Part shown: piece by piece, positions 51,873 through 60,976 of the stretch
Layout of the letters: every line of letters begins with the position of its first letter
Numbering within the stretch: the first letter of the stretch is position 1
The notes under the pieces: model-generated
Seen by the model: only the letters and a program-made list of their open reading frames with translations
What the model was told of the DNA's origin: nothing
The model's database searches: none
From: Gammaproteobacteria bacterium UBA5109
GTDB taxonomy: Bacteria; Pseudomonadota; Gammaproteobacteria; Pseudomonadales; Pseudohongiellaceae
Direction of reading: 5' to 3'
Length of the DNA stretch: 64,000 nucleotides
NCBI GenBank assembly: GCA_002414385.1
Contig: DHZH01000006.1
Span: forward strand, 124,001 to 188,000
Program-made: the position numbers and the translations under genes

Positions 51873-53558
51873 ATGAAAATAAAAACCAAGAATAAATTTA
51901 CTGCGACTGGAATTTTAGTAGCAACTTTTCTACTGGCTGCCTGCTCACCACAGGAAGAATCAATGTCCCCTGCCGAAGTAGGCATTATTGAGAATACTGT
52001 TCAGGAAGTTCAGGTGACTCCTGAAGCTGGGGATACAGCAGCCAGCGGCAGCGTGCCAGGAACAACTGCTGAGGATGCCATCGCCGCAGTGGCTGAAGCC
52101 ATGGGCGGAGAAGAGCGCATCATGCAGGTGCGCAATGTCACCTTGATGGGCTATGCACATTACGCCTATCAGGATGGCGGGGGCAATATCACGGCCTTGC
52201 CGAATGCACCGCAGAAATATATACAGGCCAATGATCTGCGCCGTATCTATGACCTGGAAAACAACCGTTACTATCAGCAGGAACGCAATAATGACCTGTT
52301 CCCCTTTGCCATATACCGGGGCCATGATTTTGCCCTGCAACGACAGATTCTTGATGGCAGTCTCGATGGAGATATTGCCTATTCCCTGAATGAAGCTGGC
52401 CTTGCCAGTCGCCGCAGTGCCGCCGATGTGCGTAATCTGCGCATGTGGATGCACACCAATCCGCTGGTTGCCGTGCGTGCCGCGCTGGAATCTGATGACC
52501 GGGTAGGTAATCGCCGGGAGGAAGGCGGCCTGACTCTGGTGGATATCACCCTCGACTCAGATGATGAGCTGACCCTGGCGATTCGTCCGCCGATGAATCT
52601 GCCGGCCTGGATTCGCTGGGTGACTCCGCAGCAGAATCTGGGGGAAGTCACCTACACCACGCATTACACCGGATTCATTCCATATGACGGTGTTTACCTG
52701 CCGCTGGGTTATAACACCAAACAGGACTGGCGTGATGTCGAGTACTTTAAAATGTGGGTTGACGGTTATTACCTGGATACAGAAATCGAAGATCTGTCGG
52801 CACCACAGGAAGTCCTGGCACAGGAAATACCGGGCGGTTTTGATCCCGACTCTCTGGAAGTCGAAGCCGTGGCCCGTGGCATCTGGCGCATTACCGGGGG
52901 CACCATGGTGATTGAATTTGCTGATCACATGACACTGTATGAAGTCGGCGGTGGAATCGACAGGGTCAAGGCTGTCGTGGCGCTGGCACGAACCATCGTG
53001 CCGGAAAAACCTGTGACCGAAGTCATCGTCTCACATCATCATTTTGATCATACCCGTGGCCTGCGTCAGGCGATTGCGGAAGGATTAACCGTGATTTCGC
53101 GGCGCAATAATGGCGTGATTTTTGAGGAAATGGCATCACACCCGGCACCGAATTTTCCGGATGACCTGGAGCGCAATGGTGAAACCCTGGAGTTTATTCC
53201 GGTGGATGACTCCATGGTGCTGGAGGATGACAGCATGCGCGTCGAGCTGTATCACACCATCAACAACAACCACACGGCAGATAATCTGTTTGCCTATGTC
53301 CCCGAACACAACATGATTATCGAGGCAGACGTAGCTACTGCCGCAGAGGATCTACAGTGGTGGGGAGACAGCTGGCTGGATAATATCGAGTACCGTAATC
53401 TTGAAGTTGATATCAATGTTCCCGTCCACATGGAAGTCATGAGCTATCAGGAAGTCATCGATATGGTGAACCCCGGTATTCAGCGGGTGAAAGACTGGTG
53501 TGCCGAACATGAAGCCGAGGAAAACTATTTCCCCGGTTGCCCGGCTTTCCTCAGATAG
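51873..53558 (+). CDS. Lipoprotein metallo-beta-lactamase-fold hydrolase (long)
   Basis: The lipobox is LLAAC (Cys24). Residues 60-310 form a large N-terminal domain with AEDAIAAVAEAMGGEERIMQ and THYTGFIPYDGVYLPLGYNTK, reminiscent of LolA-like outer-membrane lipoprotein folds. The MBL domain follows: SHHHFDH at 387-393, His467 (NNNHTAD), Asp486 (IIEADVA) and His519. It would be tethered to a membrane, facing the periplasm. It ends 12 bases from the convergent DUF5916 gene. Substrate unknown. The long extra domain sets it apart from the shorter MBL in the same operon. Confidence 0.9.
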   Translation: MKIKTKNKFTATGILVATFLLAACSPQEESMSPAEVGIIENTVQEVQVTPEAGDTAASGSVPGTTAEDAIAAVAEAMGGEERIMQVRNVTLMGYAHYAYQDGGGNITALPNAPQKYIQANDLRRIYDLENNRYYQQERNNDLFPFAIYRGHDFALQRQILDGSLDGDIAYSLNEAGLASRRSAADVRNLRMWMHTNPLVAVRAALESDDRVGNRREEGGLTLVDITLDSDDELTLAIRPPMNLPAWIRWVTPQQNLGEVTYTTHYTGFIPYDGVYLPLGYNTKQDWRDVEYFKMWVDGYYLDTEIEDLSAPQEVLAQEIPGGFDPDSLEVEAVARGIWRITGGTMVIEFADHMTLYEVGGGIDRVKAVVALARTIVPEKPVTEVIVSHHHFDHTRGLRQAIAEGLTVISRRNNGVIFEEMASHPAPNFPDDLERNGETLEFIPVDDSMVLEDDSMRVELYHTINNNHTADNLFAYVPEHNMIIEADVATAAEDLQWWGDSWLDNIEYRNLEVDINVPVHMEVMSYQEVIDMVNPGIQRVKDWCAEHEAEENYFPGCPAFLR

Positions 53559-53569
53559 TACTTCGCTGA

Positions 53570-55777
53570 TTAATAGCGCAGGGTATAGCGGATCTTGAAA
53601 GTGGCGGTGGATTCGAGGTCGGTGAAGTCGCCGTCCTCATCCTCGTCACGCATGCCATGTCCCAGTACAAACCAGATGTCCTGTCCGGATTGCAGATTCC
53701 AGCGCAGGCGGGAATTAAAACCAATCGTATCGGATACGTTCTCATACTGAATCAGATTGACGATGGACAGTGAAGGGCTGAAGGTGATGACGTTCTCGAA
53801 TTCCACAACGCGGGTATCAACGGTCTGCCCCGGCATGTCGTACTGGGTGTACTCGTAGGAAAAATCGAAGGACAGATTGGCATTGGGTTTCCAGTTCACA
53901 CCGGCTTCAGATTCCCAGCTGCGTCCGGAATAATAATCACCAACTGTGCCGTCAAGCGAGACTGAGAAAGGTCGTGATTCACTGGAAGAGAGGTTTAGCT
54001 GGTAGCGTGTATATTCATATTCACCTGGCGGAATAATCACACCCAGTCCCGCCAATGGAGCTCGCTCACCGGGCCGCAGAACCTGGACCTGATCACTGAT
54101 GTTAAATTGAAATTCATCGCCTCCCGGGCTCTCCAGAGTTAACGCATTCAGGTAAAAGTTTCTGTTTTGCAGATCACCATTGTCCAGGTAGTTATACTGA
54201 ATGCCGCTGAGACTGTAGCTGATTTTCTGCAACAGAGGATTATTAATCAGGATATGGTTGTCACCGATGGTGGCAAAATATTGACGGGCTCCACTGCGAT
54301 TGGAAAAGCCCAGACGCGGGTCAAAGTTTTCCTCAACTTCTTCGACTCGGGCACTGATATACCAGGAATCACTGGAAGGGTAATCAAAGTCCAGATACCA
54401 GGCGCTGTCATTCCCATCCACGCCGGGGTTGTCGGACTGTTGTATCCAGAAGTTTGAGACAAAACTGCGGTTATTTGCCAGCTGCGTATTGCGGTAAGTG
54501 AAATCAACACCGATGGTGGAGCTGCTGTCATTGGAAGCAGGGTCGCCTTCGGTAAAGATCGCACCCAGTTCTGACTGGGACAATATGCTGCGTTTGACCC
54601 TGCCGATGTAAATATTGGTGGGATCAATATTGTTGATTTCTTCCTGGCGGATAATCAGTGAACCAACATCAAAGCCGGCAACCCGTCCACTCAGTTTGGC
54701 ACCACCGGTCAGGTCTACGGGTGTACCATTATTCAGGCCAATATTTCTTGAATTGAACGGATCCTGGGTACTGTTGTTGAATCGGCCGACACTGCTGCCG
54801 AATTCGAAAATATCCATGTCGGTCAGGAAAAATGAACGTTTTTCTGCCAACCGTGTACTGAAGCGATCCAGATCAAGCTGGATATCATCAATTTCCGTGG
54901 CGGCAAAGTCTGTGTTCCAGGTCATGGTCAGGTTCAGGGAAGAGGAGAGCTTATAGGTCAGGTCAAATGAAGGATTCAGTTCAGTATCTGATGAACCTGC
55001 CACATGGTTCTCGCGAAAATCAGTACTGAAAGAAGGAATCAGGTCCAGGCCGACACCCTGATTTAAATTTCTCAGTCCGCTCATCTCGCCTGAGTTGGCC
55101 GGATTGGTCTGGGCATTATAGGAATACCAGGCCATGGCAGACTGGCTGGACATCTGGTCGCGGGTAAAATTGACGCCCCAGGTATCATTTTGCGGATCAA
55201 AGGTCAGGCTCTTGAAAGGAATTTCCATTTCGGCGGTCCAGCCGTCCTCGACCACTTCGGCATCGGCTTCCCAGATGGTCGCCCAGTCAAATGACTGTGA
55301 GGTTGCACTGGTATAGATGGCTTCATGGCGGACGCCATTGGGATTGGTCAGAAATTGGTAGCCGCTGCGTTTGTTATTAAAAGGATCGATGATGATGCCG
55401 ACACGGTCTTCCCAGCGCAGGGATGTTTCGTTGCGCAGGACAGCCGCAGTTAGCTGATTCGGATCATCATAAACATAGGCAGAAACATACAGGGCATCTT
55501 CGGTATACATGACCCTGAAGACCGTGCGTTCCTCCGTTGCGGAAAATTCTATCGGTGTGGTTTCATGCAGGTCTTCAATAATGGTAGCCCGGTCCCACTC
55601 CCCGGGAGAAATCCGGCCGTCAATCACAGGCGCTTCCTGTACCAGAGGAATATCAAAGCGCTTGTTATTTAAATCGACAGTCTGTGACAGTACCCCGGGC
55701 GACAGGAAAACCGGCAAAATCGCCAGAATCCAGGTGATTGAATGCCTGATCATGTTGCGCCCGATTATTATTTTCAT
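53570..55777 (-). CDS. CBM9/DUF5916 outer-membrane protein, copy 2
   Basis: After the signal peptide (ITWILAILPVFLSPGVLSQ), residues 40-230 form a CBM9-like domain (APVIDGRISPGEWDRATIIE, YTEDALYVSAYVYDDPNQL, NGVRHEAIYTSATSQSFDWA, DGWTAEMEIPFKSL). The rest is a DUF5916 beta-barrel with alternating aromatic strands ending FKIRYTLRY. The protein is a tandem paralogue of the gene upstream, 100 bases away; most of the aligned protein can be matched by eye, but codon use differs, so the duplication is not recent. Start codon: ATG at 55777 preferred, 55753 possible. Function unknown; carbohydrate binding is only the family label. Confidence 0.88.
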   Translation of the reverse strand: MKIIIGRNMIRHSITWILAILPVFLSPGVLSQTVDLNNKRFDIPLVQEAPVIDGRISPGEWDRATIIEDLHETTPIEFSATEERTVFRVMYTEDALYVSAYVYDDPNQLTAAVLRNETSLRWEDRVGIIIDPFNNKRSGYQFLTNPNGVRHEAIYTSATSQSFDWATIWEADAEVVEDGWTAEMEIPFKSLTFDPQNDTWGVNFTRDQMSSQSAMAWYSYNAQTNPANSGEMSGLRNLNQGVGLDLIPSFSTDFRENHVAGSSDTELNPSFDLTYKLSSSLNLTMTWNTDFAATEIDDIQLDLDRFSTRLAEKRSFFLTDMDIFEFGSSVGRFNNSTQDPFNSRNIGLNNGTPVDLTGGAKLSGRVAGFDVGSLIIRQEEINNIDPTNIYIGRVKRSILSQSELGAIFTEGDPASNDSSSTIGVDFTYRNTQLANNRSFVSNFWIQQSDNPGVDGNDSAWYLDFDYPSSDSWYISARVEEVEENFDPRLGFSNRSGARQYFATIGDNHILINNPLLQKISYSLSGIQYNYLDNGDLQNRNFYLNALTLESPGGDEFQFNISDQVQVLRPGERAPLAGLGVIIPPGEYEYTRYQLNLSSSESRPFSVSLDGTVGDYYSGRSWESEAGVNWKPNANLSFDFSYEYTQYDMPGQTVDTRVVEFENVITFSPSLSIVNLIQYENVSDTIGFNSRLRWNLQSGQDIWFVLGHGMRDEDEDGDFTDLESTATFKIRYTLRY

Positions 55778-55879
55778 CGATTGTCTTGTCCGGGAAATTA
55801 AGCACTCGGCAGTATTTACGGGCACATTATAAAGACAGATGTATGATTTATCAGGTTTTTCGACCTGGTACTGCCGTTA

Positions 55880-58096
55880 TCAGTATCTCAGGGTATAACG
55901 GATTTTGAAGGTGGCTGTTGACTCGGTATCAGTGAAATGTCCATCTTCATCCTCGTCGCGCATGCCATGACCGAGTACAAACCAGATATCCTGGCCGCTT
56001 TGCAGATTCCAGCGCAGACGTGAATTGAAGCCGATGGAGTCACTGACATTTTCATACTGGATCAGGTTGACGATGGACAGCGAAGGACTGAAGGTCAGCA
56101 CATTTTCGAATTCTATGACCCGGGTATCAACTGTCTGTCCGGGCATATCATAAGTGTTGTAGTTGTAAGACAGATTGAAGGACAGTCTGGAGCTGGGACG
56201 CCAGTCAATTCTGTTCTGCAGTTCTCTGGCACGTCCGCTATAGTAATCACCAAGCTGCACCCGGAAGCCATATGAAAAAGGCCGGGACTGGCTCGTACTG
56301 TAAAAAGCCTGATAACGCGTAAAATCGTACTCACCGGGAGGAATAATCACGCCCAGTCTTGCCAGTGGCGCACGTTCTCCTGGCAGCAGCACCTGTCTTT
56401 CATTGCTGATTTCAATATTCAGCTGGTCGCCACGCAGGTTCTCAAAGTTGGCTGGATTCCATTCCAGGGTGCGGCTTTGCAAGTCACCGCTGTCGAGATA
56501 ATCATACTGGGTGGCAGAGAATTCAGTAGTGATTTCCCGCAGGAAAGGGTGATCGCGGAAAATCCAGTTATTACCGATTTCACCATCATACTGACGTACA
56601 CCCGTCCGGTTGGCAAAACCCAGACGCGGATCAAAATTTTCCTGGACTTCTTCTATCGTGGCACTGGCATACCAGGAATCATTGGAGGGGAAATCAATAT
56701 CAGCATGCCAGGCCATATCCTCTGTTTCAATACCAGGGTTGTCGGTCTGCTGTACCCAGAATGTTGAAACCACATTTCGATTATTGCTAAGTCTGGTATT
56801 ACGGTAAGTAAAGTCGACGCCCAGAGTGGAGCTGCTGTCATTGGAAGTTGGGTCCCCGTTGGTAATGATGGCGCCAAGTTCTGATTGCGACAGCACGGTA
56901 CGCTTGACCCGGCCGATATAAATATTGGTCGGATCAACATTGTTGAACTCTTCCTGACGAATCACTAGCGTACCGACATCAAAACCGGCTATGCGTCCAC
57001 TGAGTTTGGCGCCACCGGTCAGGTCGACCGGCGTACCATCATCGCTCAGGCCGATATTCCGGGAATTAAAGGCTTGTGGTGTGTTGTTGCCACCAAAAAA
57101 GAAACCGCCACTGTTGCCGAACTGGAAAATATCCATGTCAGTCAGAAAGAAAGACCGCTTTTCCGGCAGGCGGGTACTGAAGCGATCCAGGTCCAGCTGT
57201 ATATCATCGACTTCTGTCGCGGCAAAATCCGTATTCCAGGTCATTGTCAGGTTCATTGAGCTGGTGAGTTTATAAGTCAGATCAAAGGAAGGATTGAAAT
57301 CGGAAGACGATGAATCAGTGACATAATTTTCACGGTAGTCGGTACTGAAGGACGGAATCAGGTCCAGCCCGACACCCTGATTCAAATTGCGAAATCCCGT
57401 CATTTCACCGGAATTTGCCGGGTTGGTCTGGCCATTGTATGAATACCAGGCCATATTTGACTGACTGGTCATATTCTGACGGGTGAAGTTAACACCCCAG
57501 GTTTCATTTTCCGGATTAAAGGTCAGGCTTTTAAAGGGGATTTCCATTTCTGCAGTCCAGCCATCCTCAACAAGCTCGGCATTGGCATTCCAGATAGTAG
57601 CCCAGTCAAAGGAAAAGCTGGTGGCACTGGTGTAAATCGCTTCGTGACGGACACCGTTCGGGTTGGTCTGGAACAGGTAGCCACTGCGCTTATTGTTAAA
57701 GGGGTCAATAATGAGCCCAACCTGGTCCTCAAAGCGCAGCGAGGTTTCGTTGCGCATTACGGTTGCTGTTAACTGTTCAGGGTCATCATAGACGTAGGCT
57801 GAAAAATACAGGGCATCATCCGTGTACATCATCCTGAACACAGTGGGGTATTCAGGGTCAGAGAATTCCACCGGCTGAGACTCGTGCAGGTCGGTAATGA
57901 CGACAGCGTTATCCCACTCCCCCGGAGACAGGCGGCCATCAATCTGTGGTGCCTGCTCAACGCGGGGAATATTGAAGTTTTTCTGATTGAGACTGGCAGT
58001 CTGGGCCTGCAGGCTGGATGCCGGCAGAACTAATAACACTAGTGAGAATAAAAATGTGTTATTAGCTGATCCTGCTGTTTTTGAAAATAAGTTCAT
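55880..58096 (-). CDS. CBM9/DUF5916 outer-membrane protein, copy 1
   Basis: This 738-residue paralogue has a signal peptide (FLFSLVLLVLPASSLQAQ), the CBM9-like domain (APQIDGRLSPGEWDNAVVIT, YTDDALYFSAYVYDDPEQL, NGVRHEAIYTSATSFSFDWA) and the DUF5916 barrel ending FKIRYTLRY. It differs from copy 2 by a Gly/Phe-rich insert (NSGGFFFGGNNTPQAF). Proteins of this kind sit in the outer membrane with the N-terminal domain in the periplasm or outside. No TonB plug is present, so it is not a TonB receptor. Both copies are convergent with the MBL operon and likely serve the same unknown substrate. Confidence 0.9.
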   Translation of the reverse strand: MNLFSKTAGSANNTFLFSLVLLVLPASSLQAQTASLNQKNFNIPRVEQAPQIDGRLSPGEWDNAVVITDLHESQPVEFSDPEYPTVFRMMYTDDALYFSAYVYDDPEQLTATVMRNETSLRFEDQVGLIIDPFNNKRSGYLFQTNPNGVRHEAIYTSATSFSFDWATIWNANAELVEDGWTAEMEIPFKSLTFNPENETWGVNFTRQNMTSQSNMAWYSYNGQTNPANSGEMTGFRNLNQGVGLDLIPSFSTDYRENYVTDSSSSDFNPSFDLTYKLTSSMNLTMTWNTDFAATEVDDIQLDLDRFSTRLPEKRSFFLTDMDIFQFGNSGGFFFGGNNTPQAFNSRNIGLSDDGTPVDLTGGAKLSGRIAGFDVGTLVIRQEEFNNVDPTNIYIGRVKRTVLSQSELGAIITNGDPTSNDSSSTLGVDFTYRNTRLSNNRNVVSTFWVQQTDNPGIETEDMAWHADIDFPSNDSWYASATIEEVQENFDPRLGFANRTGVRQYDGEIGNNWIFRDHPFLREITTEFSATQYDYLDSGDLQSRTLEWNPANFENLRGDQLNIEISNERQVLLPGERAPLARLGVIIPPGEYDFTRYQAFYSTSQSRPFSYGFRVQLGDYYSGRARELQNRIDWRPSSRLSFNLSYNYNTYDMPGQTVDTRVIEFENVLTFSPSLSIVNLIQYENVSDSIGFNSRLRWNLQSGQDIWFVLGHGMRDEDEDGHFTDTESTATFKIRYTLRY

Positions 58097-58318
58097 CTAT
58101 TATAGAAGCTGCTGATTTTTAAATATTTTTTTGATTTTTAACAAGCCGGCTATTATAGGTAGCCCGGGACTGAAATGCATGTATTTTGCAGAAAATAACC
58201 GCTTATCAAGGCTCAATTTGCCTGTTTATCAAGCGGTTCTGGTGTACTGGATTGGACAGGGAGCATTGGAACGATATCATGGAGCCTGATTTTCCTTTTT
58301 TCATAGCAGGTAAGCATA

Positions 58319-58861
58319 ATGACAATAAAGCAACGTTTTTCCGCCAGTTTGGTTTACATCTTTTTCACATTCTTTTGCATTAATTTCGCGGCTGCACAGG
58401 AAGTACCTCATATGCCCGAGTTTGACTTTGAAACGCGCCATGCCTGGACAGCAAAAGTGACCATTGCCCCGGTCCTGATTCTGGGTGAAAGCAAACGGGG
58501 ACTCAGGCGGGTGATACCGATTACCGGTGGCAGTTTTGAAGGCCCGGATATTCATGGTGAGGTGGTGCCCGGTGGTGAAGACTGGCAACTGGTGCGACCC
58601 GATGGTGTCACTGAACTCTATGCCCGCTATCTGCTGCGCACTCATGACGGCTACCTGATTCAGGTAATCAACCAGGTTACGTCGGTCACCAGGGAAAATG
58701 GTGAGAGCTATCGTCGTTCTGTTATTGATCTGGAAGCACCCCTGGACAGCCCCTACGATTATCTGAATGAATCCATGTTTCTCGGTACCCTGGATGTTCC
58801 GGAAAGTCTTGAGGAAGGTGAAGAGCCTTACGTGATTATTGGTTTTTACGAATTGCTCTAG
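58319..58861 (+). CDS. Exported DUF3237 protein, second in window
   Basis: After a signal peptide (LVYIFFTFFCINFAAAQ) one DUF3237 domain is present: FETRHAWTAKVTIAPVLILG, ITGGSFEGPDIHGEVVPGGE, DWQLVRPDGVTELYARYLLR. The motif G-G-S-F-x-G-P-x-I-x-G-E-V is shared with the protein at 31771-32262. AGGTAAG precedes the ATG. It is co-directional with the NHL protein 57 bases downstream and divergent from the DUF5916 pair. Function unknown. Confidence 0.9.
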   Translation: MTIKQRFSASLVYIFFTFFCINFAAAQEVPHMPEFDFETRHAWTAKVTIAPVLILGESKRGLRRVIPITGGSFEGPDIHGEVVPGGEDWQLVRPDGVTELYARYLLRTHDGYLIQVINQVTSVTRENGESYRRSVIDLEAPLDSPYDYLNESMFLGTLDVPESLEEGEEPYVIIGFYELL

Positions 58862-58917
58862 GGAACTGCCCCAGGAAAACTCTTACTAACCAGCAAGCAT
58901 TCCGGGAGATATCAGTA

Positions 58918-59895
58918 ATGCTGTTTTCAGCTAATAAAATAACAGGCTTTCCAGCTTTTTGTCTGGCAGCTTTATTGAGTCTGTCTACCCATGCGCAGGT
59001 TGACGACGAAATTTTCGGCCCCGATAAGGGCACGGATTATTTATTGCGCCGCGCGCTTGCTGTTACCCCGGAGATGGAAGTACAGCGTATTGATATTGAA
59101 ATTAATCCATCCATGGAAATTGCGCGCATTTCTGCCATGGCCGGTGATGCTCAGGGCAATGTTTACCTGTTTCAGCGCAATACTGATTATGATCCGGTGA
59201 TAGTGCTGGATCCTGACGGTAATGTGCTGCGTTCATTTGGTGCCGGTCTGTTTTCCTATCCGCACGGTATTCGCCTGGATCCACAGGGGAATGTCTGGAC
59301 TGTCGATGCCATGACTTCCCGCATTGTGAAATTTTCTTCCCGGGGTGAAATGCTGCTGGATATTGACCTGGGAGACGTGCCGGACATCAGCCGGATTCAG
59401 CGGGGAGCAGCCGATGTTGCATTTGCTCCCGACGGACGGATTTATGTTGCGGACGGTTATGCTAACGGGCGCATCGTGGTACTCAATGCCGAGGGTGAAC
59501 AATTGTTTGAGTGGGGCAGCCGTGGCACCAGGCCGGGTGAATTCAATCTGCCACACAGTCTGGCTATTTCTCCTGACGGAACAGTTTATGTTGCCGATCG
59601 TGAGAACGGCCGTATCCAGTTATTCACAGCGGAAGGAGAATACCTGCGCGAGTGGCAGACCCATGGTCGACCGGTAAGTATCGATTTTGCGCCAAATGGA
59701 GATTTATATCTGAGTGCAGAACCGCGATCGGTGTCGATGCGCGAATCCGTGCTGGTAAAAATTGATCCGCAGGATGGCAGGTTTCTTGGTAAAGTTGCTG
59801 GCTTTGGTCATCAGCTGAGCGTAGGCGTCGATGGCGTGCTACTGCCGGCTTCTTTGTCAGATCAGGTTTCAATTTACCGCATTCGTCAGGAATGA
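58918..59895 (+). CDS. Exported NHL-repeat six-bladed beta-propeller
   Basis: A signal peptide ends at STHAQ. Several NHL repeats are visible: GDAQGNVYLFQRNTDYDPVI, YPHGIRLDPQGNVWTVDAMT, DVAFAPDGRIYVADGYANGR and LPHSLAISPDGTVYVADREN. The family includes peptidyl-alpha-hydroxyglycine lyase-like and SMP-30-like proteins. It could be a lyase, lactonase or binding propeller in the periplasm. GGGAG is upstream. It closes the exported unknown-substrate cluster. Confidence 0.88.
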   Translation: MLFSANKITGFPAFCLAALLSLSTHAQVDDEIFGPDKGTDYLLRRALAVTPEMEVQRIDIEINPSMEIARISAMAGDAQGNVYLFQRNTDYDPVIVLDPDGNVLRSFGAGLFSYPHGIRLDPQGNVWTVDAMTSRIVKFSSRGEMLLDIDLGDVPDISRIQRGAADVAFAPDGRIYVADGYANGRIVVLNAEGEQLFEWGSRGTRPGEFNLPHSLAISPDGTVYVADRENGRIQLFTAEGEYLREWQTHGRPVSIDFAPNGDLYLSAEPRSVSMRESVLVKIDPQDGRFLGKVAGFGHQLSVGVDGVLLPASLSDQVSIYRIRQE

Positions 59896-60072
59896 AACCG
59901 CGATAATAGATAAAAATACTCTCATTGCATCTGGTAGCCGGGCAGCCTTTTCTTGCAAGGCATTTTTCAACAATAAATTGGACGCTCTGTAATAGACTTA
60001 AAAGGGTGCTTGTGAATTGTTGTTATTTAAAATAAACGCTGGCAGGGGGCGCAGCTTTCGCTTCCTGTTTTC

Positions 60073-60831
60073 ATGGATTCATTTATGTTCGTCATAATTA
60101 CGGTCTGTCTGGCAGTACTGGGGACGAGTTTTATCTCCGGAGTTTTCGGCATGGCTGGCGGTATCATCCTGATGGGTGTGCTCAGCATATTGCTGCCGGT
60201 ACGCGATGCCTTTGTCATTCATGGTGCAGCGCAATTACTGTCCAATATCTCCCGGGCCTGGATGACTCGCCAGCATATTATCTGGTCGATTGTGGCCTGG
60301 TTTCTGATTGGCTGGGCGCTGGCTTTGCTGGGCTTTTACCTCATCAGCTATTTCCCGGAAAAGGCTGTGGTCTTGATTGCCCTGGGCCTGATGCCCTGGA
60401 TCGGTTTCGCCTTGCCCGACTCTTTTCAACCGAATATACGTAGCCCGGTCATGGCCGCACTCTGTGGTTTTCTGGTGACTACTTTCCAGATGTTTGCCGG
60501 GGCATCCGGTCCCCTGCTGGATTATTTTTACCTGACCAGTAACATGACCAGGCATGAGATAGTCAGTACCAAGGCTTTTACCCAGGGTGTCGGACATTTT
60601 GCCAAACTGATTTATTATGGAATTATTGTTTCGACACTGGTAGAAACTGAACTGACTTTCCCCTTTTGGTGGTTTTTGCTGCTTTTGCCACTGGTTTTGC
60701 TGGGGACCAGCACCGGTAAGGTGCTGCTGGATCGCATGAGTGATCAGCATTTTATGAATATTGCCCGCTGGTTGACACGCTCAGTCGGAGTCTTGCTGGC
60801 AATGAATGGGATTTATCTCCTGTTCGCCTGA
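60073..60831 (+). CDS. TauE/SafE family permease
   Basis: This 252-residue membrane protein has about eight helices and the two TauE/SafE half motifs: FISGVFGMAGGIILMGVLSI near the start and MFAGASGPLLDYFYLTSNMTRHEIVSTKAF in the second half. Family members export sulfite, sulfoacetate or other organic anions. It stands alone, 180 bases after the NHL gene, and its substrate cannot be read from the sequence. Confidence 0.9.
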   Translation: MDSFMFVIITVCLAVLGTSFISGVFGMAGGIILMGVLSILLPVRDAFVIHGAAQLLSNISRAWMTRQHIIWSIVAWFLIGWALALLGFYLISYFPEKAVVLIALGLMPWIGFALPDSFQPNIRSPVMAALCGFLVTTFQMFAGASGPLLDYFYLTSNMTRHEIVSTKAFTQGVGHFAKLIYYGIIVSTLVETELTFPFWWFLLLLPLVLLGTSTGKVLLDRMSDQHFMNIARWLTRSVGVLLAMNGIYLLFA

Positions 60832-60976
60832 TTAAATTTCGCACAGGTTTATAAGGGAACGCTGATTAAGTCGCTATAATATTGCTATTGTACTGTCCGG
60901 GGACAGGATGTTTGTTGCAGGCAGATTAACAATGGTATAACTCCTGTTCTCGGCATTAGAGGTTCACCAGATTTCC

